Positions 10,701 to 18,556 of a stretch of DNA of 64,000 nucleotides are shown one piece after another. Source of the stretch: Lentisphaeria bacterium. Its GTDB lineage: Bacteria > Verrucomicrobiota > Lentisphaeria > Victivallales > Victivallaceae. A program made the position numbers and the translations under genes. Location of the stretch: the NCBI GenBank assembly GCA_900768515.1, contig CAAGDG010000074.1:4965-68964 (forward strand). Direction: 5' to 3'. The stretch's first letter is position 1. Every line of letters begins with the position of its first letter. The notes beneath the pieces are model-generated. The model was not told the DNA's origin, did no database searches, and saw only the letters and a program-made list of their open reading frames with translations.

Positions 10701-10975
10701 ACCGGATCTCCAACGGCCGCCCCAATCTGCTCGACCTGCTCCATGAAAAGCAGGTCCAGTGGGTCATCAACACCGCCGAACCCGGCGCCGGTGCGAAGGT
10801 CGACGAGATCCGGATGCGTTCGAAGGCGATCAGTCTCGGCGTACCGGTGACCACCACGATGGCCGGGCTGGTCGCCGCGATCGAGGGGTTGACCGACAAG
10901 ATGGATTTCGGCCGCTTCGAGGTGTGCAGTCTTCAGGAGTACCACCGGCACGTGAGAACAGGATTCCGCGTCTGA
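7709..10975 (+). CDS. carB: Carbamoyl-phosphate synthase large subunit
   Basis: 1088 residues, full length. Two homologous ATP-grasp halves are visible: the first opens with KIMLIGSGPIVIGQGCEFDYSG, the second near residue 565 with SIMILGGGPNRIGQGIEFDYC. An oligomerisation segment lies between them, and the last ~140 residues form the MGS-like allosteric domain (YATLGTSTLL). It makes carbamoyl phosphate from bicarbonate, two ATP and ammonia channelled from CarA. It ends the glutamine-linked run; a strong terminator follows within 20 bases. Confidence 0.97.
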   Translation: MPKRTDIRKIMLIGSGPIVIGQGCEFDYSGVQACKVLKREGFEVVLVNSNPATIMTDPEFADRTYIEPLTCDILHEIIRRERPDALLPTLGGQTALNLAMELERKGVLERYQVELIGATAEAINRAEDRQLFKQTMLGIGLDLPRSGSAHTMAEALAVAETIGSWPLIIRPGFTLGGTGGGIAHNPEEFDTIVNRGLAASLNSEVLIEESLLGWKEFEMEVMRDRKGNAVIVCSIENLDPMGVHTGDSITIAPIQTLTDREYQEMRDQSLQVMAAIGVETGGSNVQWAVNPENGRRIIIEMNPRVSRSSALASKATGFPIAKIAALLAVGYTLDEIRNDITGSTPSCFEPALDYVVTKVPRFTFEKFPAADSTLGTQMKSVGEAMAIGRNLKQSLQKALRSLETGRAGFGADGKDGRFEAMDDETVAAELLRPNCDRLFVIRAAFKRGWSVERIRELTGIDPYFLRHLAELAAFEEEIAAKKTLDALESDPALFFQAKELGYSDRQIAFLLDSDENRVRAARLRAGIRPVYGTVDTCAGEFEAKTPYYYSTYAEGDEPVRDPRGKKSIMILGGGPNRIGQGIEFDYCCVHAAFALRKAGYEVIMVNSNPETVSTDYDSSDKLYFEPLTLEDVISIYERENCSGVIVQFGGQTPLNLARQLQEAGARVIGTSPDDIDAAEDRDFFRKLAEKIGILQPPSGIAHNVEEALEIAEKIGYPLLVRPSFVLGGRGMVIVYKEKYLRKFVEEAAAAAEGKPILIDRFLEDAVELDVDCISDGRVSVIGAIMEHVEPAGIHSGDSASVIPPMTLAPELQEKVREYARRFAKELHVCGLMNMQLAVKNGEIYIIEVNPRASRTIPFVSKAIGVPLAGLAARCMAGESLESLGFTREVKLPYTAVKEAVFPFVKFPGVDIMLSPEMKSTGEVMSIDPDRGLAYLKSQLAAGSRLPDSGNIFLSVRDEDKPEAVKLARQLVKLGFGIYATLGTSTLLWNEGIKSRAVYRISNGRPNLLDLLHEKQVQWVINTAEPGAGAKVDEIRMRSKAISLGVPVTTTMAGLVAAIEGLTDKMDFGRFEVCSLQEYHRHVRTGFRV

Positions 10976-10991
10976 TTTCTCCGCGTTTCAC

Positions 10992-11026
10992 CGCCGCTTC
11001 CGGAATTCCCGGAGGCGGCGTTTTTT
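10992..11026 (+). terminator. Rho-independent terminator after carB
   Basis: A 12-bp stem (10992-11003 with 11009-11020, one G-U pair) with a five-base loop is followed by six T and TATT. Confidence 0.9.
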
Positions 11027-11082
11027 ATTCTCTTCACCATGTGAATTGTATCCGGAAAATCGTGAAAAAAAGTGGTTTTTTC

Positions 11083-11111
11083 TTGCAAAAAACGGGCGGT
11101 CATGCTATCAG
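11083..11111 (+). promoter_or_regulatory. Candidate promoter of the GH42-like gene
   Basis: TTGCAA and TATCAG are separated by 17 bases, about 70 bases upstream of the ATG at 11182, in an AT-rich stretch after the carB terminator. The -10 is imperfect. Confidence 0.4.
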
Positions 11112-11181
11112 TAACCCCCGGATTCCGGAGAAGAAAATTCCACCGGAACTTTGCAGAAAACAACAGCGGGGAGTCCCTGGA

Positions 11182-13050
11182 ATGCAAACTCAGCAGAAGT
11201 ATTTCGCCTACCGTTCCTTCTGGCCGGAACTCGAAACCGTCCGCCGATTCGGGGAGGCCGGTATCGACCTGGTGACGGTGTTTCCCTCCAACAGCGCAAA
11301 TTCGCTCGGAGAACCCTACAGCAAGTATCCGCCGAACTGGCTCTGGTTCGACCGTTACGATTTTGAACCGGTCCGGCGGCAGTTCGACGACCTGCTCTCC
11401 GCCAATCCCCGCGCCGAATTCCTGGTGATGCTCGACCTCAATTCCCCGCTCTGGCTCTCGCGCCAGCTGAACGGCCGGAACGGTGACAGCTTCACCAACT
11501 TGACCGAAGCGGTTTCGATCCCGCGCTGGCGGGAGGCGGTCGGCGGTTACCTTGACGCGCTGGTCGATTTTCTCGAGGAGAACTACGGCGGCCGGATTGA
11601 GGCCTACATTCTCGCCTGCGGCACCACTGACGAGTGGATGGACTACAGCGACGGCGGGGCCGGAAGAGAGAAGACGGCAGGTTTCCAGCAGTGGTGCCGG
11701 AAGCGGAACTTCCCGGTTCCGGCTGATGTGCCCTCCCGCTCCCTCCGGAACCGGGCCGGATTCGACGGCACCCTGCGCGATCCGGCGCATGACGCCGAAG
11801 CGATCCGTTACTGGCGCTTCACGTCGGAGCTGATCTCCGAGACCATCCAATCCTTTGCGAATCAAGTCAGAACGCGGGTTTCCAGAGAGATCCGGATCGG
11901 CGTATTCTACGGCTACATCCTCGAACTGGGAGACAACCGGCTGGTCAAATGCGGACACCTCGCCTATCCCGAACTGCTCGCTTCGGGAGCGGTCGACTTT
12001 CTGATCAGCCCCGGTACCTACGGGAACCGCAAGATGGGAGAGGGCGGCGGCTTCATGACGCCGGAGGGAACGATCCGCCGGTTCGGTCGCGACTATCTGC
12101 ACGAGTGCGACCAGCGCACCCACTGTTTCAACCCCAACCTCTCCAGCGCGGTCAAGCTCGAGTTCGAACACTGGCGGAACGAGGCCGAGGACATCGCCGG
12201 GATGCGCCGCGAAATGGCGCTTTCGCTGATCAAACACACTTCGCTCTGGTGGTTCGACATGTGGGGCGGCTTCTACCAGGGAGACGCCATCATGAACAAC
12301 GTCAAGAAGATGAAGTGTCTATGGGACCGTTTCTCCACAGACACTTCCCCGAGCCGCGCCGAAGTTGCCCTGGTGGTCGATCCGGCCGGGACTTTGCTGA
12401 TCGACGATGAAAAAAGAGGGGCCGGAAAGTTCCATTACGAAGTGCGGAACCGACTCAACCGGCTCGGCGCCCCGTTCGATGTGGTCAGCTTCGACGATCT
12501 CGCGGAACTTCCGGAGTTTGACCGGTACAAACTGCTGATCTTCGCCTCCATCTTCGAACTGGATGAAGAAAGGGCGGCCTTCTACCGGACCCGGATCGCC
12601 GGAGGAGACCGGACCATTCTGTGGCTCTACGCAGCGGGCGTCAGTGACGGAAAGACCATCGACCCTGCCCGCAATCGCGCCTACACCGGTGCGGAATTCG
12701 GTGCGCCCGGCTGCGTCCGAACAGACCACGGAAATTACAAGACATGTTATCTCCATGATCCGGAAAAACTTGATGATGTTTTAATTCGGGAGATCGCCCG
12801 TGAGGCCGGCGTCCGGCTCTGGACGGAGGAGAGTGCGCCGGTCTTCGCCAACGACCGGCTTGCCGCCTTCCACACCGCGACCGGCGGAGAGCGGAAACTG
12901 ACCTTCCCCGAAACGATCGAAAGCGTCACCGAACTCTACAGTGGAAAACATTTTACGCTGAAAGACCATACGCTGCTCTACCGGTTTGAAACACCGGATA
13001 CCGCGCTCTTTGAACTCTGTACGCACAACCCCAAGGAAACAATTTCATGA
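11182..13050 (+). CDS. GH42-like glycoside hydrolase (TIM barrel plus trimerisation-type domain)
   Basis: 622 residues, no signal peptide, so cytosolic. The first ~390 residues read as a clan GH-A-like barrel (VTVFPSNSANSLGEPYSKYPPNW early, GTTDEWMDYSDG near residue 150 as a possible acid/base region, LWWFDMWGGFYQG near 360). From about residue 393 (EVALVVDPAGTLLIDDE) it resembles the flavodoxin-like trimerisation domain of GH42 beta-galactosidases. The canonical GH42 Asn-Glu pair is not obvious, so the substrate is uncertain. GGGGAG precedes the ATG. Its stop overlaps the start of the MurQ/GCKR-like gene (ATGA), implying joint function on one sugar. Similarity is judged by eye. Confidence 0.6.
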   Translation: MQTQQKYFAYRSFWPELETVRRFGEAGIDLVTVFPSNSANSLGEPYSKYPPNWLWFDRYDFEPVRRQFDDLLSANPRAEFLVMLDLNSPLWLSRQLNGRNGDSFTNLTEAVSIPRWREAVGGYLDALVDFLEENYGGRIEAYILACGTTDEWMDYSDGGAGREKTAGFQQWCRKRNFPVPADVPSRSLRNRAGFDGTLRDPAHDAEAIRYWRFTSELISETIQSFANQVRTRVSREIRIGVFYGYILELGDNRLVKCGHLAYPELLASGAVDFLISPGTYGNRKMGEGGGFMTPEGTIRRFGRDYLHECDQRTHCFNPNLSSAVKLEFEHWRNEAEDIAGMRREMALSLIKHTSLWWFDMWGGFYQGDAIMNNVKKMKCLWDRFSTDTSPSRAEVALVVDPAGTLLIDDEKRGAGKFHYEVRNRLNRLGAPFDVVSFDDLAELPEFDRYKLLIFASIFELDEERAAFYRTRIAGGDRTILWLYAAGVSDGKTIDPARNRAYTGAEFGAPGCVRTDHGNYKTCYLHDPEKLDDVLIREIAREAGVRLWTEESAPVFANDRLAAFHTATGGERKLTFPETIESVTELYSGKHFTLKDHTLLYRFETPDTALFELCTHNPKETIS

Positions 13051-14711
13051 ACTCACCGGCCCATGAACAGGCGGAGGAATTCCTGAACCGGGAGACCGAA
13101 TTCCACCTCGGTTTTCTGCCTACCGAACAATCCAATCCCCTGACCCGTCACCTCGACCGCGCCTTCCTCTCCGGGAGCGCCGACGGTGTGCGTGTGCTCC
13201 AGCTTCCGGACCGCGACGTGCTGGCGATGGTCCGCCGAATTCTGAATGGTCCGCTCTTCCGGCAGATGGCGGATGAGGGATTCCGGACCGTCGAAGCCGG
13301 CGGAAGAATCGTCTTCTCCGGCTGCGGCGCCACCGGAAGGCTCAGCATCCTCCTGGAGTCGATCTGGCGGGAATTCATCGCCGGAAAGCCTGAATTGCGG
13401 CGTTACGCGGAATCGGTCCTGAGCATCATGACCGGCGGCGACTTCGCGCTGGTCCGTTCGGTTGAATCCTTCGAGGATCACCAGTGCTTCGGCCGCCGCC
13501 AGGTCGCCGATCTCGGCATGGGGCCTGCAGATCTCCTGGTCGCCATCACCGAGGGGGGCGAGACCAGTTCGGTGATCGGAACCGTCAAAGAGGCGGCCGA
13601 CCGCGGTTCGAAAGTTTTCCTGCTCTTCAACAATCCGGCGGAACTGCTCCGCAAACGGCTGGTCCGCTGCCGTGAAGTGATCGAGGATCCCCGGGTCCGG
13701 GTGGTCGATCTTTTCTGCGGTCCCATGGCGCTCGCCGGCTCCACCCGGATGCAGGCCACCACCAGCGAACAGCTGGTGGCGGGCGCCATGCTCGAATCGA
13801 TCGCCGCCCATCTGCTGAACCGGCCGGAAACCGATTTCGCAACCGGTTTTGAAACCGTGCTCAACCACCTTGAATCCAAGGAGATGATTGATCTCATGGC
13901 TGCCCATATTGACTTTGAGGCAGCCCTCTACCGCCGCCAGGGGAAAGTCACCTATTTCGCAGCCGACTATCTGCTGGACATCTTCACCGACACCACCGAG
14001 CGGGCGCCGACGTTCATGCTTCCCCCCTTCCGCGCCCGGGGCGATCACGCATCGCCGCCGTCGTGGGCCTTCGTCAAGAATCCGCTGCTGCCGACCCGGG
14101 AGACCTGGCAAAAGATGCTCCTGCGCACCCCGCGCTGTCTCGACTGGAAGCGCGCCGACTACCTTGCAATGGGGGTCGGCGGGCGTCTCGCCGACAATCC
14201 TCCCCAGATCGGCGCCGAGGACCTCTACCGGATGGAGGTCGGAAATGAACCCGCGCCGGAACGATCGGCCGGACCGTTCGACGCGGCGGTGCTGGTCGAG
14301 GTGGCCGGTGCGCCGCAGAATCCGGCGCTGGAGAAAGCGTTCGAACATGTCGCGGGTTCTTTCCGCAACCGCCGCACGCTCGCCATCGCCTCCGGAGCGC
14401 CCGACACTCCGCTGCACCTGCTCAACCACATGGCGCTCAAGCTGGCGCTGAACACCATCTCCACCGGCACCATGGTCAAGCTCGACCGGGTCACCGGCAA
14501 CTGGATGAGCTGGGTCAGCGTTTCCAACAAGAAGCTGACCGACCGCGCGATCCGGCTGATCGCGGAACTTTCGGAAATCCCCTACCGCGACGCCTGCCAC
14601 GCGCTCTTCGAATCGATCGAAGCGATGAAACAGGAACAATGGGTCGGCGGAGAACCCCCTTCCCCGGTCCAGTACACTCTGCGCAAACTCCGGGAAAAGA
14701 AGCTGAAGTGA
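13047..14711 (+). CDS. Double-SIS MurQ/GCKR-like sugar-phosphate protein
   Basis: 554 residues, nearly twice the ~300 of MurQ. The first SIS domain has GGRIVFSGCGATGRLSILLE near residue 85 and AGSTRMQATTSEQ near 230, as in MurQ (N-acetylmuramic acid 6-phosphate etherase). The C-terminal half ends in NTISTGTMVKLDRVTGNW near residue 470, the MurQ-like tail motif. Length and two-SIS layout resemble the glucokinase regulatory protein family, which descends from MurQ, so it may be a fructose/hexose-phosphate-sensing protein or an etherase/isomerase of another sugar. Translationally coupled to the GH42-like gene, which suggests intake of a released amino sugar or sugar phosphate. Confidence 0.65.
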   Translation: MNSPAHEQAEEFLNRETEFHLGFLPTEQSNPLTRHLDRAFLSGSADGVRVLQLPDRDVLAMVRRILNGPLFRQMADEGFRTVEAGGRIVFSGCGATGRLSILLESIWREFIAGKPELRRYAESVLSIMTGGDFALVRSVESFEDHQCFGRRQVADLGMGPADLLVAITEGGETSSVIGTVKEAADRGSKVFLLFNNPAELLRKRLVRCREVIEDPRVRVVDLFCGPMALAGSTRMQATTSEQLVAGAMLESIAAHLLNRPETDFATGFETVLNHLESKEMIDLMAAHIDFEAALYRRQGKVTYFAADYLLDIFTDTTERAPTFMLPPFRARGDHASPPSWAFVKNPLLPTRETWQKMLLRTPRCLDWKRADYLAMGVGGRLADNPPQIGAEDLYRMEVGNEPAPERSAGPFDAAVLVEVAGAPQNPALEKAFEHVAGSFRNRRTLAIASGAPDTPLHLLNHMALKLALNTISTGTMVKLDRVTGNWMSWVSVSNKKLTDRAIRLIAELSEIPYRDACHALFESIEAMKQEQWVGGEPPSPVQYTLRKLREKKLK

Positions 14712-14726
14712 CGTCTCGACACAGAA

Positions 14727-14754
14727 AGGGAGGACGGTCCGAACCGTCCTCCCT
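14727..14754. terminator. Strong GC-rich hairpin between convergent genes
   Basis: A perfect 12-bp stem (14727-14738 with 14743-14754) with a four-base loop lies between the converging MurQ-like and perR genes. There is no T-run on either side, so it may act as a bidirectional end or RNA stabiliser rather than an intrinsic terminator. Confidence 0.55.
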
Positions 14755-14790
14755 GTTCCGGCGCCGCCCGGCTCCTCTTCCGGATGGCGC

Positions 14791-15222
14791 CTAATTTTCC
14801 GCCGCGGCCGCGCACTTCGGGCAGCGGCCCCGGCAGCAGAGATGGATCTCCTCCACGGCGAACCCGGCCGGAGGCCCCGGCAGCGGAGAATCCGCCGGCA
14901 ATTCGAAATCGTACACTTCACCGCAGCAGCCGCACTTGAAGTGGCCGTGCACCGAGGTGTCGGCATCGAAACGCAACTCTCCATCTTCGATGATCACGCT
15001 CTGGATCGCCCGGTGTTCAAGCAGCATTTTCATCGTATTGTAGACCGTGGTCCGCGACAGGGTCGGATGGTCGGGCGCCAGTTCGCGGTAGACCGTATCC
15101 GCTGTCGGGTGCACGGGATGCGCGGCCAGATACCGGTAGATGGCGATCCGGGGTTCCGTGGGCTTCACGCCGAACCCGCGCAACCGTTCCGAACACTCCA
15201 CCGCATTCAACTCCAGCCGCAT
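14791..15222 (-). CDS. perR: Peroxide-responsive repressor PerR (Fur family)
   Basis: 143 residues: winged helix over residues 15-75 (HPTLSRTTVYNTMKML), structural zinc cysteines C97/C100 and C134/C137. The regulatory metal ligands match Bacillus PerR with an offset of one: His38, Asp86, His92, His94 and, decisively, Asp105, where iron-sensing Fur has Glu. It should therefore use Fe or Mn to sense peroxide by His oxidation. It lies 62 bases downstream of a rubredoxin-rubrerythrin gene and is probably co-transcribed. A perfect PerR-type palindrome sits upstream of that gene, so the pair would be autoregulated. The ATG is preceded by GAGGAGAAGGGG. Confidence 0.88.
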   Translation of the reverse strand: MRLELNAVECSERLRGFGVKPTEPRIAIYRYLAAHPVHPTADTVYRELAPDHPTLSRTTVYNTMKMLLEHRAIQSVIIEDGELRFDADTSVHGHFKCGCCGEVYDFELPADSPLPGPPAGFAVEEIHLCCRGRCPKCAAAAEN

Positions 15223-15284
15223 ATCCCCTTCTCCTCTTCCTCACCCGCCCCGCCCCCGGAGGACGGCGGGGCGGATGCAATCGC

Positions 15285-15833
15285 TCACTTTCCGAAATAG
15301 CGCTTCAGCAGTCCGGCGAAACCGGCGCCGTGACGCGCTTCGTCCTTGCACATCTCGTGGACAGTGTCGTGAATCGCGTCGTAGCCGAGCTCCTTCGCCC
15401 GCTTCGCGATCATCAGCTTGCCGGCGCAGGCGCCGGTCTCCGCCTCGACCCGCATCTCAAGATTGGTCTTTGTGCACGGCACCAGAACTTCACCGAGCAG
15501 TTCGGCGAACTTGGCGGCGTGCTCCGCCTCCTCGAACGCATACCGCCGATAGGCCTCCGCGACTTCCGGATATCCTTCCCGCTCCGCCTGACGGCTCATC
15601 GCCAGGTACATGCCGACCTCGGTGCACTCGCCGGTGAAGTTGGCGCGCAGCCCTTCCAGAACCTCGGCATCCACACCGGCGGCCACGCCGACCCGGTGCT
15701 CATCGGCGAAGCCGGCGGCCTCTTCCTTCTTCTCGACAAACTTCGAGGCCGGAGCCTTGCACTGCGGGCAGAACGCCGGAGGCTCATTTCCTTCATGAAC
15801 GTAACCACAGACCGAGCAGACAAACTTTTTCAT
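15285..15833 (-). CDS. Reverse rubrerythrin (rubredoxin N-terminal), NADH peroxidase-type
   Basis: 182 residues. The N-terminus is a rubredoxin-like iron site with Cys6, Cys9, Cys22 and Cys25. A four-helix di-iron domain follows with ECTEVGMYLAMS, EEAEHAAKF, EAETGACAGK and DEARHGAGF supplying the Glu/His ligands. Having the rubredoxin domain first, unlike classical rubrerythrin, is the reverse-rubrerythrin layout known to reduce peroxide and oxygen in strict anaerobes. First gene of an operon with perR, with a PerR-type operator 59 bases upstream of its ATG. Confidence 0.92.
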   Translation of the reverse strand: MKKFVCSVCGYVHEGNEPPAFCPQCKAPASKFVEKKEEAAGFADEHRVGVAAGVDAEVLEGLRANFTGECTEVGMYLAMSRQAEREGYPEVAEAYRRYAFEEAEHAAKFAELLGEVLVPCTKTNLEMRVEAETGACAGKLMIAKRAKELGYDAIHDTVHEMCKDEARHGAGFAGLLKRYFGK

Positions 15834-15891
15834 GATCCAATCTCTTTTCTTGTTGCAGTTGACCGGGGATAGTCTCCCGCGGCGTTTTAAT

Positions 15892-15906
15892 TTGTAATGA
15901 TTACAA
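15892..15906. promoter_or_regulatory. PerR box upstream of rubrerythrin-perR
   Basis: TTGTAATGATTACAA is a perfect 7-1-7 inverted repeat that differs from the Bacillus PerR consensus TTATAATNATTATAA only by one symmetrical change. It lies about 60 bases before the start codon, in an AT-rich promoter region. Confidence 0.8.
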
Positions 15907-16025
15907 TTTTAAAATAATTTCAATTAATAGAAAATCAAGGTCCGGAATGAAAAAAAATACGTTTTTTTGCAACCGGGGTGCGTGTTTGCGCCTTTTCCGC
16001 TCCTGGAGGAAACAAAAGAGGGCAC

Positions 16026-16053
16026 AAAAAAGGTCCGCCGGCAAAAGCGGACC
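16026..16053 (-). terminator. Rho-independent terminator of the DUF4091 gene
   Basis: A 7-bp GC stem (16032-16038 with 16047-16053) with an eight-base loop is followed on the minus strand by six T. Confidence 0.85.
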
Positions 16054-16078
16054 GATACTGTAAACCGATGAAATTTCT

Positions 16079-17743
16079 TCAAAGGGCGGAAGATTCCGCA
16101 GCCAGTCTCCGGTAAATCCGTTCCCGGAGTCCGAGCAGCCAGGAGGCGGAAGCCGGATAGTCGTCCATCCGGAGCGGCCGCTCCAACCCTTCGTTGAGCA
16201 GAGCCAGCACCGCGTCGCGGCCGATCCGGCTCTCCAGCAGACGCAGGGCGCGCAGATCCTGAAGTCCCTCGAAGAAAACCTCATGCCGGATCGAGGAGAC
16301 CGGTTCGCCGAACCGCCCCGGATACACCATGAAAGGATCCCCGGACGGGAAGGCGCCGCCGGCGTCGGTTTCGCAGAAGGGGTCGAGCAGGCGCGTGGAA
16401 AACTGCGAATAGTAGAAATTGTATCCCCACTGCAGGAATCCGGCCAGATCGTAGACGAAGGCCAGCACACCGAGGACCCGGTTCCGAGCGGAAGGCATCG
16501 CGATGAAGCGGTTCGGCACCTTCTGCTCCTGGCTGCAGCAGTAGTAGGTCCAGAGCGCCGGCACCTTGCCGACGAAAGGTTCGATCCGGTTGACCGAGGG
16601 CACCGGATTCTCCACCAGTCCGCTCGCGTAGAAGTCGAAATTCGACAGTGCTTCGACGGTCGGAAAACCGTCGAGCAGCGGTTTCACCAGTTCCACCAGC
16701 TTCCGATACGTTTCAATCTGATCGATATGAGGTTCGTCGGAGAGAGAGAAGAAACAACGCTTTTCCAACCCCCGCCGGCGGAGCAGCGCGGTGAGCCGCG
16801 GCAGAAGCTGGCGCAGAAACGCGGCGTACTCCTCCGAAGTCGAGGCGACCTTCCAGCCGAACCGGGCCTCCCCGCGAATCGGACCATTCTCCACCAGAAT
16901 CTTCGGGGTGTACTTCGCGCCCCACTGCGTGAAGAGATGGCTCATCCCGAACCGGGCGACGCCATGCTTCTCGCCAAGGTCGAGGAACCGTTCCAGACGG
17001 GAGAAGTCGAAATCATACCGTCCCGACTCCGGATCAAACCGGATGCCGAGCAGCTGGCAGGTCGGCCGTTCGCCGCCGACCGCAGTGTCGAGCGGCGGCG
17101 TCCAGAGCGGCGTATAGAGGACGTTGATGCCGTGTTCGACCGCGTCGACGATGAAGTTCTCCACGATCTTCCAGTGTTCCTCGCTCCAGCTCTCCACCTT
17201 GTAATAGGCGGCAAGACAGTCGCTGTGGAACCACTCGTAGACGAGCAGACGCTGTTCCGGCAAAGCAAACGGCTGCACCTCCAGCGGAAAGACCGCGCTG
17301 CCGGCCGATTCCGGCAGCCATCCGCCGCCGTACTCCTGGCGGTGGAAGTCGAACCGGACCGGATACGTTCCGGCGGCCGCGCCGGCCGGAACCATCACCG
17401 TCACCCAGAGGCAGCGCCACTGGCGCGGCAGAATCCGGAAACGGTCCGAACACTCCAGCTCGTCGAGCCGGTCGGGATAGAGTCCGGGAACCGTGCGCAG
17501 CATATTTTCATCCGGCTGGTTCGCCGGAAGCATCACCGGAACCGCTTCGACCAGGCGGACCCGAACATTGAAATCCGACTCAAACGACACCCGGTAGATG
17601 CCCGGCTCATCCGAACGGAGCGCCACCTGAAAGGAGTAACGCTCTCCCCGCGCCGCGATTCCGGATTCGATCGGCTGCGCGTCCAGCTCTCCCTGATCTG
17701 GAAAAATCTTCTCCAGCGACGAAAGAAATTTCAATTCAAGCAT
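16079..17743 (-). CDS. DUF4091-type glycoside hydrolase-like protein (GH123 relative)
   Basis: 554 residues from an ATG preceded by GGAAGGA. An N-terminal beta-rich region of ~190 residues (SFQVALRSDEPGIYRV, WVTVMVPAGAAAGTYPVRFDF) leads into a TIM-barrel-like part (EWFHSDCLAAYYKVESWSEE, LSDEPHIDQIETY near residue 355, LWTYYCCSQEQKVPNRF, FYYSQFSTRLLDPF). It ends with EPVSSIRHEVFFEGLQDLRALRLLE, the hallmark of DUF4091. The Asp-Glu in LSDEP is the likely catalytic pair, as in GH123 beta-N-acetylgalactosaminidases. No signal peptide. It stands alone, between its own promoter and terminator. Confidence 0.75.
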   Translation of the reverse strand: MLELKFLSSLEKIFPDQGELDAQPIESGIAARGERYSFQVALRSDEPGIYRVSFESDFNVRVRLVEAVPVMLPANQPDENMLRTVPGLYPDRLDELECSDRFRILPRQWRCLWVTVMVPAGAAAGTYPVRFDFHRQEYGGGWLPESAGSAVFPLEVQPFALPEQRLLVYEWFHSDCLAAYYKVESWSEEHWKIVENFIVDAVEHGINVLYTPLWTPPLDTAVGGERPTCQLLGIRFDPESGRYDFDFSRLERFLDLGEKHGVARFGMSHLFTQWGAKYTPKILVENGPIRGEARFGWKVASTSEEYAAFLRQLLPRLTALLRRRGLEKRCFFSLSDEPHIDQIETYRKLVELVKPLLDGFPTVEALSNFDFYASGLVENPVPSVNRIEPFVGKVPALWTYYCCSQEQKVPNRFIAMPSARNRVLGVLAFVYDLAGFLQWGYNFYYSQFSTRLLDPFCETDAGGAFPSGDPFMVYPGRFGEPVSSIRHEVFFEGLQDLRALRLLESRIGRDAVLALLNEGLERPLRMDDYPASASWLLGLRERIYRRLAAESSAL

Positions 17744-17791
17744 GTCGCGTTCCTTCCCTGTTGGCCAGCGAATATCTCGTAACTTTCGGGA

Positions 17792-17820
17792 AATATAACC
17801 GCGCTCCACCCAAAAACCAA
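17792..17820 (-). promoter_or_regulatory. Promoter of the DUF4091 gene
   Basis: On the minus strand TTGGTT and TATATT are separated by 17 bases, about 50 bases before the start codon. Confidence 0.6.
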
Positions 17821-17903
17821 TGAAGAATCTGTGATACTCCATGGATTTTTCAACAAATTCCGAACAGGAGCCGTTTCCGCCACGCCACCGGAAACGGAAC
17901 TCG

Positions 17904-17943
17904 AAAAAAAAGGAGCGGCGAACGTCCCCCCGTTCTCCGCTCC
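17904..17943 (-). terminator. Rho-independent terminator after the corA/membrane protein pair
   Basis: A 13-bp stem with one mismatch (17912-17924 with 17931-17943) is followed on the minus strand by eight T. Confidence 0.85.
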
Positions 17944-17960
17944 CCAATCCAGCCGGCCAA

Positions 17961-18554
17961 TCAGTTTCCGCCGTCGACGGACTGCGGTTCCACAGCCTCC
18001 GGATTCACGACAATCACCCGCTCCGGCTCTTCCGGCCGATCCAGATGGTGGTGCAATGCGCGGAATCCGCCGTTGTTCCAGATTATGACCGCCGCCATGC
18101 AGAGCAGCTGAAAACAGCCCCACACCACAAAAATCGCCACAAACTGACCGGTGACATTCAGAAAGGCGGCACCGAAACGACGCGCTCCCCAGAATCTGGC
18201 CCACAGCCAGACCAGGAGCAACAGCACCAGGTCGCAAAGCCCCAGCCCGATCGCCGGCTGCTTCTCGATCAGCAGCTGGACCAGGCCGTTCCCCTGCATG
18301 CCGAACAGCCAGTTGATCATCCCCAGCAGTTCGAGAGGAAGATAGGCCGGAAACAGCAGAAACCAGTAGGAAAAACCGGCGGGTTCCGCGGAACCCAGTT
18401 CATAGGGTTTTCCGTAGCAGCTGATGGAGGCAACCACGATCACCACTGCCAGCAGTGCGCAGAGCAGGTCAAAGGTGCGGAGCGAACGCCGGAACCGTTC
18501 CTTTCCGCGACGGGAAAGCAGTTCGCTGTACTTCTTTTTCTTCTCGCTCCTCAT
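17961..18554 (-). CDS. Four-helix membrane protein of unknown function, coupled to corA
   Basis: 197 residues with a basic N-terminus (MRSEKKKKYSELL) and four probable membrane helices: about residues 28-48, 62-82, 100-120 and 132-158. The C-terminal tail is polar and acidic. I recognise no family. The start lies two bases after the corA stop, with GGAGA inside the end of corA, so it is co-translated and may assist magnesium transport or be regulated with it. A strong terminator follows. Confidence 0.7.
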   Translation of the reverse strand: MRSEKKKKYSELLSRRGKERFRRSLRTFDLLCALLAVVIVVASISCYGKPYELGSAEPAGFSYWFLLFPAYLPLELLGMINWLFGMQGNGLVQLLIEKQPAIGLGLCDLVLLLLVWLWARFWGARRFGAAFLNVTGQFVAIFVVWGCFQLLCMAAVIIWNNGGFRALHHHLDRPEEPERVIVVNPEAVEPQSVDGGN

Positions 18555-18556
18555 CG

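Noticed and set aside
16283..17782. Long open frame antisense to the DUF4091 gene
   Set aside because: Shadow frame; the minus-strand gene has a promoter, ribosome site, motifs and terminator.
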